Positions 38,401 through 49,600 of a DNA stretch of 64,000 nucleotides are shown here, piece after piece; within the stretch, counting starts at the first letter, position 1; the number at the start of each line of letters is the position of its first letter. The DNA is taken from assembly GCA_946406115.1 (NCBI GenBank), contig OX291557.1, positions 9,146,501-9,210,500 on the forward strand, given 5' to 3'. The notes beneath the pieces are model-generated. The model did not search any database. It was not told the origin of the DNA and saw nothing but the letters and a program-made list of their open reading frames with translations. This DNA comes from Apoda limacodes. Lineage: Eukaryota; Arthropoda; Insecta; Lepidoptera; Limacodidae. Position numbers and translations under genes: made by a program.

Positions 38401-40613
38401 TTCTTAACTAAAAAGATGAGTGAGCATAACGTGAGAGCATAAGCTTTAATATAACGTCGCCATTATTTAAGGTGGACTAACCTATAAATTGACTATGTTA
38501 ATTATTAATTAACAAAAAAACACTCCATTATTTGTTAGATATTTGTCATTCTATTAAAGCAACTTAATTTATGATGATTGGTATGAAAGAGACAATAAAA
38601 ATGTATAAAAAATTAATGTTAGACACATATCATATTATTTTTTTTATATTATTATCAGTTTTATTTAAATTCCTGAGTAAATCCAGAGCGCATTTAAATT
38701 GAGATGGAAAACATGGTATATATTTACAGTAAAATCACAACTGCAGGTGGTTTTGACTTAACACAACAAAACAAACTTGAATATTTTGGACTGGATTATT
38801 ATTAATACTCCATTTAATCGTTAGTCGCCATGAGTTGTGCTGAATGTATGTCACCGTAGTATTTAAAACAAATAGTACATTACAAATATAAAGTACTATG
38901 TTGCTAATAATGTACTTAGGAAACAATAAGATGCTTCCTTGAGACTATTTTTGATTATTAGTATGCGTCAAAGTGTCAAGCAAGTATTTTTAATCCCATA
39001 TTATAAATTAAATGTCTTTATAGGTAGTAATCTAAATAAAATTTCGTCCATACAGCTCCTTAATAGTAGACAGATAAGAAATAATGTAATGTTTTTATAC
39101 TTACTTTTAATTGATGTCATGGCGAGTTTCTCTGTACGTTCTTTGGTGCCGAGCCATAATTGATCTTGTTCAGGTTTAAATGTGAGCCGCACTTTGCCAC
39201 CATGTTTATTTAACATCCCACTCAAAGGCACAGGGGGCAAAGATTCCTAATAACATCATATATTTTTGTACAATTAACGCAAAAAACAACAGATTGAATT
39301 AATTCTACAAAACTCTTACCTTAACACCCTTGATTCCTGGCATAACATCAGGAGGAATACCTTTATCAAGAACTTTCCTGTGAATTTTCTGCATACAAAG
39401 AGGTTCTTTGCTTGATTGACTGCTAGCTTTCTCTTCTAATGTTTCCTAAAATTATAAAGGTGCAATTGCATTGTCAATGTGATCAAGAAATGTTGAGAAC
39501 CAAAAGGTAAATGTTTGTTTATGTGCAAGACCTGATAAATACAAAAATGGTTATACTTCTGTCTGTGTAATATTTAACAGTCAAACACTTGTTCCAAAAT
39601 GGTAAGAATGCAAACTTTGCCAGCCAATTATTACTTGAAAAAGAGTAAAAGTTATTTTCAAAGTAGTTTCAATAATAATTACCTACATCTATGTCCAAGT
39701 GAAAGAAAGAGAGATAAAATCCATACAAAAAACATCTTTTTTCACAAATTATATTGTTTCTGCTGATTTTTGCATTTCATTTGTATGTTATGGGGTGCTT
39801 CTTTATCATTTAAGACATTTTTTATGCAAAAATAGCTTGTTCCCAATAAGTAAACATTTACAAAATTTAAAAATAATGGTGTAAATGGGATGACAGCAAA
39901 TAATTCTTCTAAAAATCAACAAATGTATAGTCGGCACACAAGCTAGACTGACCAGAAAATTATTGCTGTCTGTATGCACTATTAATTTCCTGGTAAGATA
40001 TTTTGATTAAGAATAAGGTTATAAACAATGCAATTAGTGTTATAATACCTTAGTTGTACTCTTTACAGCTAAAATGTCATCCATTTTTGAACCAACAAGC
40101 ATTACTTTTCCACCTTTGACAACACCAGCTTTCCTCAATGTAACATCATCTCGCGCCATTCCTTTAATTATTAGTTTTTGAGCTGCCTGAGGCACTCCAC
40201 ATATTCTTTCCAAATGAGCTTTTAATTCTAACACAGTAGCATCATATGCGAATGTAATTTCATGTTTGGCTTTATTAAATACTATTGTAAATTCGACTTG
40301 CTCTGGAATCTCACATATGTCTGATTCTTCTGTAGATTCTGACGTGCATGGGGTGCTCTCAATGGGAGCTTCTGTGTGCTTCTCAATATCGACATTTGGT
40401 TTTTCAGGAACAGTCTTAGTAACCCCATTAGACAAAAGGGAATTTGGGTCTCGATTCTCTGTAGAATCACCTTTCTCAGAAGCTGTGAAAAAGAACAAAA
40501 AGGTGAGTTAGCAAAATTTCAAGAACAAAAGAAAAAGATCAAAGTCATTTCAATTCATGGGCCATAAGACTAAGAAAAATCTAAATATTTTTAGATTTAC
40601 CAATGTAGTCCAT
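35412..40613 (-). CDS. UBFD1: UBFD1, ubiquitin-like domain protein (complete, six coding exons)
   Basis: Orthologue of UBFD1 (ubiquitin family domain containing 1), a protein with an N-terminal ubiquitin-like fold and a conserved C-terminal domain. Coding exons on the minus strand: 40613-40601, 40482-40049, 39445-39320, 39246-39105, 35718-35672, 35522-35412. Introns are GT-AG, phases agree, total 290 aa (human 309). A low-complexity acidic/Ser-Thr stretch (about 6-63) precedes the ubiquitin-like domain (about 67-145, with FTIVFNKAKHEITF and KVMLVGSKMDDILAV). Next come CMQKIHRKVLDKGIPPDVMP and VPLSGMLNKHGGKVRLTFKP, then DQLWLGTKERTEKL. The ending is GPTEASRYWVYWVPAQYVEA with KDAVLGVWQFF, all family signatures. 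It converges with the oxygenase gene (917 bp between stops). The large intron 35719-39104 holds mobile DNA. Confidence 0.95.
35812..36667 (-). mobile_element. Non-LTR retrotransposon with reverse transcriptase motifs, frameshifted
   Basis: On the minus strand from about 36665, shifted frames give KAFWVWHR (from the catalytic KAFD-x-VWH motif), LLSGRRIRAVIDG, then NAGVPQGSVLSPTLFLLHIN and the HCYADDS catalytic box. Further on comes WGRENLIRFNPTKAH. A tail with GATGGTAAGCGGTCACTGCA at about 35838 belongs to a common LINE 3' end and could be the same copy. Several frameshifts make it dead. It lies in the large UBFD1 intron. Confidence 0.8.
36715..37200. repeat. Imperfect inverted repeat, likely foldback element
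   Basis: A core arm TTTATATCTCCTAAACTAAG at about 36815-36834 is repeated in reverse at about 37147-37166. The outer arms are weaker (a TCCGAAATTT versus a TCCGGAAATTTT block). The interior is AT-rich with one GCGCGCCGCG island. It lies in the UBFD1 intron, and the family is unnamed. Confidence 0.55.
37910..38215. repeat. 51-bp minisatellite in the UBFD1 intron
   Basis: The anchor AAAAGTG/AAAAGTAT recurs at 37961, 38012, 38063, 38114 and 38164, giving a 51-bp period (50 for the last). Units share ATTTATGTGAGTATAAGCTG. About five copies are present, and a more diverged unit precedes them. Because 51 is a multiple of three, both strands show long open frames here, which are not evidence for a gene. 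Confidence 0.85.
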
Positions 40614-40787
40614 GATTATATCCTAAAATTGTGATAAAACTGAAATATGTACAATTTCCTCTTGAAATAAATTTATTTTTAACGTTTAAAAAAAAAAAAC
40701 AAACTGACAAACAACGACAACAAGACACATAAAAATTGCAACATAAAATTAGTAAATTTCCCTAAAGTTAAAGAACAATGGTCATTT

Positions 40788-40811
40788 TGGCTATATATTA
40801 TATAGCCAAGC
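40788..40811. repeat. Perfect-arm palindrome upstream of UBFD1
   Basis: TTGGCTATATA and TATATAGCCAA form a tight hairpin with almost no loop. It lies inside the inferred UBFD1 5' intron, about 175 bp upstream of the start codon. Its role is unknown; it could be a miniature foldback insertion. Confidence 0.6.
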
Positions 40812-40838
40812 TTCTTGAGGAAGATTAAAGCCACTTAC

Positions 40839-40935
40839 CATCACGCTACGACTCTTAAAAAGCCGAGCAATAAGAGAAAATATTAGGGAGATACGAACGA
40901 ACGAAGTAATAGCGCTGGCAAACAAAGAAAGTTTA
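40839..40935 (-). promoter_or_regulatory. Inferred UBFD1 5' non-coding exon and splice donor
   Basis: On the minus strand a strong donor GTGATG|GTAAGTGG ends an exon at 40839. Acceptor candidates (TATTTCAG or ATTTTAG) lie within 40 bp upstream of the UBFD1 start codon at 40613. This suggests a short 5' untranslated exon and a promoter near 40.9-41 kb. The upstream limit is a guess. Confidence 0.45.
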
Positions 40936-41649
40936 CATGGGTGATACGACGGGAAAAGTTAGTACGCGCGCGTAATAGCTATTTAGAGTATAAGATCGTG
41001 TGATTATTGAGTAGCACATAATTTTTCAAAATGTTGAGGAAATTATTTTGATTGTAACTAGAAACAACTTAATATGTAGGTATGTATGTATCTAAAAGGG
41101 CCATTTAATATTTACGTTTCAATTTATTGACTCTTAAAATATATTTTCTGAAGGATAGATAATTATTAAGCTAATATTAAATAATACTAAAAAGTACGAC
41201 TTATAATAGGAAAATAGCTTTATATGGGAATTGTTTCTTGATTTTCGAGTACGCCAGACTGAAATTCGAAAGAAAAATGAAAGCAAGTACTTTTGCCACC
41301 TCAGTGGTATAATAAAAAAAACTTTTACCGTACACAAAGTAATAGCAAAGTAAGCTGCTTACATAATTTGTATTCAAGCATAGCCCGGCCCCTTCCCTCA
41401 TTATTTTTTTTATTAAACCTGCTATGAAACCTAGAATTGGAAATCTTGTCAAATACATGCAAGCTGGGCATTTTTATTTTTGGCAGTAGGTAAGCGTTAT
41501 AAAAAGAAACTTTGGGAAACCCTGCTCTAAACCCTGAACAGATCTGGATGAAATTTGGCAATGTTGTAGCTTGCAAATTACAAATGTAAAATGTGTCTGT
41601 TTAAATTTGTTTGTAAAATTTTTACAGCTAAAAAGCTGAACCGTTCTCG

Positions 41650-42010
41650 ATGAAATTTGGCAAGGTTTTTTGTTGTACCAGGTGGCAAACAACCTTACGG
41701 TCCACTAGTTGGTAAGCGGTCATCGTAGCCTATGGACACTTGCAACTCGCGTGTTGTCGACGCTTCAAAAGTCTAATAACTTCTTTCTTCAAGAACCCCA
41801 TACTGTAGTCCTTAGAGGAAACTTTTGCAGGGAGCATTTTTTTATCGACCCCAGACGATCAAAAATCCTTGTCAAGCATCTACGTGCCAAATGTTTGGCA
41901 AGCTAGTCGCCATAGTGTATCGTCGCGCACAGTATCCCTCTGCCACGCTATGCTCCTCGCGCTGCTCGTCGCTGTACCCCTCGAGTGTGCGGCAGGGCTA
42001 ATAGGTAGGT
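41650..42010 (-). mobile_element. LINE 3' end, reverse orientation
   Basis: It opens with ACCAGGTGGCAAAC, TTGGTAAGCGGTCATCGTAG and CTATGGACACTTGCAA, the shared LINE 3' tail. Farther in, the minus strand reads the end of a polymerase frame (SFKRGVNKVLKRRQH-like). The same tail occurs at about 21110, 35840 and, in the other orientation, 50340. Confidence 0.65.
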
Positions 42011-42779
42011 ACTGTAATTGGCTTGAGAACTATTGACGCATCTCCTAGACGGTCAAGCATTGTAAAAATACAAATTTTCATCAAACATTAAAATAAACCT
42101 ATACAAATTTTTAGGATTTCTAAATCCTAATGTAGGCCTATACAATCGTCTCTCTACTTATATGCTTGTCTCTGGCTGTCCGACCCTTAAAAAGCTTAAA
42201 GACCAAAGATTGTCTTTACAGAATGTGTGCCAGAAATTATGTTTTCGGATTTTCAATAAATAATAAAAAGAAGTGTGTAAAAATTCAAGACGGGAAACCC
42301 CACAAGACACAAGAAATATGTTTTGACATGTAATTTGAACTTTTAGTTTCGCGAAAATCGACAGGATTTGACTGTTATGTTTTAATGTACTTTCATTAAC
42401 TTTTAGCGTAACACATGAACCAATCCCAGTAAACCGGCCTTATCTGCGTGAGGGTGTTTTTGCGCGGCAAAATTTCTAAATTACCCCACTAAAACTTAAA
42501 TTTCTCGAGAAATACAATTTCGATTGCAAAAATAAGGTGGGTGTGATCTTTAGAACTAAATCCCTCCAATAACCCTAATCCCGAATACCAGAAGCACTAA
42601 AATAATAACAGCAAATTAACCAAACACTTGAAATGCCTCGACATAATAATCTCTAAACAACTCGAACTAAAAATTTTCAACCAAAAACTGACAAATCAAA
42701 TGCTTTATATCTGAAAAATAGGATATATCACTTTTTTAAAGTCAATAAACAACAAGTTACTAGTTACTACCGTTTCGAA

Positions 42780-43390
42780 GTCAAAATGTCGTTCTGGTAA
42801 GAAGAAACGGTGAAAGAAACTCTCCAGCAGTCGCTCTTTTAATTTTAATTAATCAATACAAATATCAAGTAAATTCTGTATACAAAAAAATATTAAATAT
42901 CATACATTTTTACCATAAAAGTAGTCTTTTTTGAATTTTACAATTGAATTGTGCAATTTCTATTTTCGACAACTTTCTGTAATTAACAAAATTTTTTAAC
43001 CTTTTGTAAGTTTGATTGACATAATTCTGCACGGATTTTATTGTAAAAACGGATACATTGTCGTTTTAATAATTTATCTATTTTCTTGAGCCTTGTGTAG
43101 ATCAGGGCAAGTTTTTTCAAGAGATCAAGAGAATTATGATTATGAATATCGCTATTCTTTTTTAATCAATCAATATTTTTATGAACATAAAATAAATTAT
43201 CTAATTTATACTGAGACGGTAAGGTTAAGACCTTGATTTCCTTAAGTTTATCTCTTATAGAGTGTCTATGGGATTGATTGTAAATTGATCGAACAGCCCT
43301 CGTCTGCAGCACAAAGTTTGAGTTTGAATATCGGCTGCGTGTCCCCATAATAAAATACCATAGGACATCACGCTATGTATGGCCAGTTGG
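42780..43390 (-). mobile_element. LINE reverse transcriptase C-terminal remnant
   Basis: The minus strand reads MSYGILLWGHAADIQT, then after a shift VLQTRAVRSIYNQ, then LKEIKVLTLPSQYKLDNLFY and VHKNID, and finally a FYNKI segment. This order is typical of the post-catalytic region of insect non-LTR elements. Frameshifts and stops break it. Confidence 0.75.
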
Positions 43391-44315
43391 ACCACTGCCC
43401 CGAAATAATATTAAAATTTTTAACTGACTTTAAAAAATGAGGTTCTTAAATGATAATATTAAAGTTTTTAACTGACTTTAAAAAATGAGGTTCTTGAATG
43501 AGGTTTTCATGAAAGGTTTATAATGAATTAAACACTATTCCTTTTTAACCGACTTTTAAAAGGATGGAGATTATTGTAGTAATAAAACGTCAAGTGTGAG
43601 ATGGATAACCGCACTGAGGGTTTAATAGGCTTTTTAACCAAGTTCAATTGAAGACAGGCTTTTGCAATCAAAATCTTAAAGCTTATTTCAAGTGATGGTT
43701 TTATAATGGCTACCTACATCTCCAAAACGATTGATCGTAGACTAGTTCTTTCTTACCAGAAGTAATAGATCCCATCAAGATCTTCGTTTCGAATGACAAC
43801 TGTCAAATTAGATAGTGCTATATCTCCGTAACTATTGATCGTAGACTAGTAGTTACTTATATATAGTATTAGACATAGTACCGTCTAGTTTGACAGCTGT
43901 CATCCAAAATGAAGATCTTGATGAAATCTATCACTTCTGTCAAGACAATATAGGACTTTCTAGTTTGACAGCTGTCATCCGAAACGAAGATCAATAGTTT
44001 TTGAAATATAGGTAGCTATTTTAAAACTATCACTAGGAATGAAGCTTTAAGATTTTGAGTGCAAATCTCTGTCTTCAGTTGAACCTGGTTAAAAAGCTTA
44101 TTGTTATTTATATTCCGTATTATACTCTCAGTGCGCTAATTCGACTCACACTTGACTTATTTAACTACAGCAACTTTAATCCTTTTAAAAGTCGGTTAAA
44201 AACGAATAATGTTTAGTTAAGTATAAAACCTTCATGAAAACCTCTTTGAGAACCTCCTTTTTTAATGTCGGTTAAAAACTTTAATATTATCATTTTGAGG
44301 CAGTGGTTCAACTGG
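43385..44315. mobile_element. Large foldback element, about 0.93 kb
   Basis: The left edge CCAGTTGGACCACTGCCCC is mirrored on the right (read in reverse) as CCAGTTGAACCACTGCCTC. Next comes AATATTAAAGTTTTTAACYG on both arms; the left copy is present twice in tandem (about 43410 and 43460). A second inner pair is AACCGACTTTTAAAAGGAT at about 43548 and its reverse at about 44172. A third is the GACAGGCTTTTGC/CTTAAAGCTT block mirrored at about 44040-44095. The centre repeats ATTGATCGTAGACTAGT. There is no coding capacity. Confidence 0.75.
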
Positions 44316-44319
44316 CAAT

Positions 44320-45195
44320 GTAGTTGTACGAAGGGCCCTGTAAATTTCGGTTTTCTAATGTTTAACTATTTAGTTGGTCCACGGGGAAAAAAATCCTTGT
44401 TCGTACAACCAGTGGACATACTAGTACCAACGGGAAGAACTCAATACGTCGAGGTGTTTATGAGATGTTTATGTGATTCGACAATGAAATTAGTTATACA
44501 GAACAGTCAAAAATGACCTACCCAGCTACAAAAAGGAGTGAAACGAGGGATGTCATGTCCTCAAAACTGTTTACAATCGCACTGCTGTCTTTAAGTTTTG
44601 TAACTAGAAAGGAAAAGGTATAAGTAAATGTAAACATTGAAAGGTTGGCCGAACAGTTGACTGTTAAGGTGGGTTAAACAATTGAAACACCAATATAGTC
44701 ATATACACTTTAAAAAACGGTTCCATGGTGTGCGCGTTAAGCACTGCCGGGAATGGCCGTTGTTGAAGTGTTCATGCTGCATTGCATGTTGTACTGCAAA
44801 AAATCGGTACGCACCTTGAGACGATCCGAGCAATGGCGCGCCAATTCGAGTTTACATCAAAACACTCACGAACTGCCTCTCTACATGTGGAAGGTTAAAC
44901 AAACGACTGTTGAAAGATGGTAATGTGTAGAAGCATTAAAAAATGCGGGCGATCGGAATAGGTACATTTTTAAATGCTTAAATTATCCCAAAAATATGCC
45001 AACCCATGCCGGGCTAGGGAGGGGCAGCTGCCCTCCCTGCCCATCCCTGGCTAAGCACTTGGCTGTGACACACGGACTATTACTGACGTTCATGGTGAAA
45101 CTATAAGGTCTCCGTTTTGGCTACGAAACTCCAAATATATGTGTAACGTTAGAAATATTAAAGGCTTTTACTTCTACAAGATAGTGCAATCCTCT
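44320..45195. other. Intergenic DNA between foldback elements
   Basis: No host exon is recognised. The open frame 44265-44516 begins in the foldback element and has no family resemblance. A mariner-like phrase (AAACAATTGAAACACCAATA) was considered but not supported. Confidence 0.4.
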
Positions 45196-45199
45196 TTTG

Positions 45200-45965
45200 T
45201 TAAGCCTAGTTCACATTTCCTTACGCATTTAGCATGTTTTAAAAGTTACGCGTATTTTATCATCACGCACGCGGCTTGCTTCGCATGCGTGGCGCTCTTT
45301 TCATATGCTGGCACTTCACACTTGACTATTTGTGTTTGCGTATTTGTATTCATTATATTCGGCAAATATTTGACAAATAAGCAATACACGACAATATGAC
45401 CATCGACACATGGAATAGCTAATATTTTGATATTAGTAAAGAATACGATCGTACCCATGTCGTAGGAGTTGGCACTTGCAGCGGGGTTTTATGATTATTA
45501 TTCTGAGGATCCCTTGTGTACAATTTTATTTGATAAAGTTCTAAAAATATTAGATCGGTTGCGTTATCCCAATTTATAATAAAATGCGTAAAATAGCGAA
45601 GCCTTATAACAAACAAATCACATCCTTACTAGTCAGCGGCGCGCGCGCTTGTAAATATGGACAATGTGTATTTGCAGTAGTTGTGTTGTGTATTTGTCTA
45701 TTTGGCTCCTATGATGCGCGCCAAAAACCGACAGCGGTACGTTAGGTAACGCGTGTTTGTTATTGGTCTTAATTGTCAAATAGGCAAATAAAGCCATATT
45801 TTTGGCAAATATGGCATCTTATTTACCAAATACGCAAATACGCAAACACAAATAGCCAAGTGAAGTGCCAGCATTACATTTTTTTATGTTTGTGCGTGTA
45901 TGTGATACACGCACGCGAGTAACTGGCGGCGTCCTTAGTTATAGGCATGCGAAGTAAACCCGCGT
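45200..45965. mobile_element. Foldback/MITE element, about 0.77 kb
   Basis: The arms include GGCACTTCACACTTGACTAT then TTGTGTTTGCGTATTTG at about 45310-45350, mirrored at about 45835-45875. An outer CACGCACGCGG and CTTCGCATGC pair occurs at about 45266-45290, mirrored at about 45945-45970. There is no coding capacity. It separates UBFD1 and FBF1, which are transcribed away from each other. Confidence 0.65.
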
Positions 45966-46627
45966 GCGTGTTGAAATGCGCATAGCTCTAACAGAATTTA
46001 GTTTCGTAGAATAAAAATTATTGTCGATATTTAAAAAACTTTGGAGTTTAAGAACACTCAATTCAATAAAGAGGGGGGACAATAATTTTCCAAATTGCAA
46101 AGCATAAAAAATGTATGTATAACTTAGAGAAAAAATCTTGCAAACATCATAAAATATACATTTTTGAAGACCATGCGCCAAATACTTCTTTATATCTTTC
46201 AGTTCAATGTATGAAGAGCTTAAATTAAAATTATTTCTTACCTAATTTAACTAAACACACAAAATTGTATTTCGGTTCAACTGAGAGGCCTTTTTGTAAA
46301 ATTTTAAGGTTGTAATACAGACAGACGCACGGAGATATATCAATTTTAAGGCTTCTTTAGACGGTACCCTAAAAGTGTACTTCTATGTTACGTCTATAAC
46401 TTCTATACATTCTCATAGCTTTATAAGTAACTGTTGCCATAGCAATCAATTTGTAAACAAATATTTGATTTAAGTATCAGACGTATTCATGTTTACAAAT
46501 ACAAAACTAGATAAGAATATTTTATTAACAACATTCTTGTGCATCTCATTGATTTTCTGTTTTTACCTAACTTCTTACTACGCAGTGGATTTAATTCTGT
46601 TGCGGGCACAAATTTCTAATTACGACA

Positions 46628-49600
46628 ATGAGTATTAATTTAGATGATCCTTTGGCAGGCATTCTAAGTGATGATAGTGACGACAGTTTCTTTGATGATG
46701 ATATACTAGGTAAAAAAAAAACAAAGAAAAAAGATACTACGTTGGAGAAAAAGAACGCCTTATTTGATTTAGGACAAGATGCTAAAACTAAATCAAACAC
46801 CAACCAGGAACGTAAGACAGAAGAGTCAATTGTCAATTATGGAGTGAAAGACAAAATAATACCAGAAACGCCTGCAACACCATCGAAACTTGGCAACAAG
46901 TACCATTCGCCAACACCGTTCAAGCGATCTTTTTCTAAAGAATCTATAAAAGTTCCATATGCAGGTACAAATAAAGAAATATCTAGTAATATAGACATCG
47001 AAAAATCCATAGCTAAAGTCAAATTAGTTGACGAAACCAAAACACAACTAAAGCCTACAGACAAAACGAAGAGTTCACAGTCGCTCTTAGACGATATTTT
47101 AGGTGGGTCATCTTCTAAAACCGGTACTTCAAATCAGCCACCAAAAACAAGTGGCACCACAAAAAGTCAAGAATTTGATTTAGAGTCTATTCTAGGGAAG
47201 ACTGACTCTAAGCTACCAGTAGCTTCAAATAAAAATATACGAGCAGGAGATAAAATTAAAAAAGAGGTCTCGGTAGCGAATAAGACCAAAACCAGTCAGG
47301 ATTGGTTAGGTATTTTCGACAACAAAGAAAATAAAGATGAGGTTGAAAATGACACCTCAATGCCTTTATGGCTCACAGGTGGAAATTCAAGGAAGAAGAA
47401 GTCGGATCTTAAAGAAAAGAAGAACGATAATGAAGAAATTGCAAAAGATGAATCTAGGCCTGACGTTGATGAGAATGTCATTAAGCAGGAGAACTTAAAG
47501 CCACACTTAGAAGCTAACTTTAGTCAGCTGACGAAAGCATTATCAAGTGCTAACATTGTAAGCAGCAGTAACAATGAAGATCTAACAGCAGAAGGTGCAG
47601 CTCTATTTCTACAACAGCAAGAATCCCAGCTAGCTGTCGCTTTGCAGCTAAAAGCGCAAGAAGAAAAACTAGCAGCCATGCAGAGTAAGTTATTGGATTC
47701 TTGACGTTATAAAATAATTAACGCCGTAGTTAGTTATTGGTCCTCCTCACACACCTACAATTTTTCGACGATATTGTTGTTAAGGTGAAATTTCTGCGAG
47801 AGTTGCAAGCAATGCTTGACACTCTTAATATCTTTTTCCAGCATTTTGGCCTGATGACTCCCTCGCAGCCTAGTTGGTAGTGTGATTGCCTGCCGTGCAG
47901 GGGGTGTGGGTTCGATTCCCGCACTAGACAATCATTTGTGTTTGTCTTGAGTCTGGGTGTACTTATGTATAATATGTATGTATTTACAAAAAAAAAATAA
48001 TATATATGTATTTATATCCGTTGTCTGGTACCCATAACACAAGCTTTGCTTACTTTGGGGCTAGACGGCGCTGTGTGTAATGTCCAAAAATATTTATTAT
48101 TATTATCCCATAGAGATTGGATCCGCAACCAGGTAATCCGACAATGAACTAGGGTTACTGACACACATGTAGGCAAACGTAATGTCGGACGCCCCCCGCC
48201 AGATGACACGACGATACACGCACACGGGGGCGTACCTGGCTACAAATTATACATATTAATTTCAAAACTTTTATCTATTTTATTAGTGAGGCAGAAGGAT
48301 AGTCAACGGGTACAAAAAGAGGCGGAACAAGCTCAACATTCTCAACTTGAAGCAATGCTGCGGCGTCAAGCGGAACATCGAAGCCAAATGCAAGCCATTA
48401 TAGCTGGGCATCAGGAACGCATTACAAAGAGAATTAAGGTATTATATTAGAATTAAATACAGATTAGCTGCTGTCATAATATGAAAGCAGTCGTTAAGCC
48501 CAGTCAGAAGCCTAGGCTTAAAAACCCTGACAGTCGAGTGGCAACTAACTCGACAAATGACCGCCAATTAGCACAGGACCACACGGTAGACTATGCCCTA
48601 AGCCTCCTCCAATGAGAGGCCTGTGCCCTGCAGTGGGTTGTAAACAAAATTTTAACCGTCCAACTGGTTGAAAAATCTGGTTGCGGGGTTGGTAATGGCT
48701 GAAGCAACAAATTTAGATTACTTACTGACCTACGGAGAACTGGGAACTTTATCATCATCACAGTCTTTGATTGGAGGGTAAGGTAATATTGCCTATAGAA
48801 GTCCACTGTTGAATACAATAGTATCCTCCATATGATTCTACAATGGCAAGTCCTGAGCCTGCAAGTAGCCGGATTTGAGCAACATCTAGTACTTTCCTAG
48901 GTCTTTAGATTTAAGATAGCCCTAGCTCCTTACTTAGCCAATTATTTTTACATCTCAAGAAACTTCAGCAGTTGCCAATCGTCGATGGTGATAGTAGCTA
49001 TATCTCTGCCAGGTATTCTTAGGACCATCACACAGTTATCTACATCATTTGCAACTATTACACATGATTGTACAACTAAAAAGTTGCTCATATATTTTTT
49101 TTTCTTTTCCTATGGAAACACTTAGCCGGGATACAAACTGTTATTACGTTTTTCTGAACCAAAAAATTCAATGATAAATTTGTAGAAATGGTTGCACACG
49201 CGAATCGTAATGAAATAATAAACAAAAAAATCTGTCTAAGTTTAGTTTAGATATATAATACAATACCCAGTATTCAAAACAATACTTAAGTATCGATGTG
49301 TAGGATGACAAGCATGTACCTACTTAGAAATAAAGTCAGGCGGTCAAAGTGACTCTGGTCTATTCTAAGGATATCGGACGACAAAAAGTTATATTGATTT
49401 TCAAAGTAACATATATAGGTAAAAACTATGTAGTAAATACTTCGAAGTTGATAGCATATGGGGGTACGGCATCCTTATCCTCACTGAGGGCAATGCTTAA
49501 TTTCCCAAATATATTGATTCCAAATACACACCGCTGGCTTTTCGGTGCAGGAAAACATAAAAAGACGTATGTAAAGTCCACAATGCGCACTGGGTCCGCG

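Noticed and set aside
46591..47481. Minus-strand Ser/Phe-rich open frames
   Set aside because: They are antisense shadows of the Lys/Glu/Asp-rich first FBF1 exon.
47864..47935. Possible tRNA gene on the plus strand
   Set aside because: Same reason: it is the head of a SINE with the characteristic body and tail.
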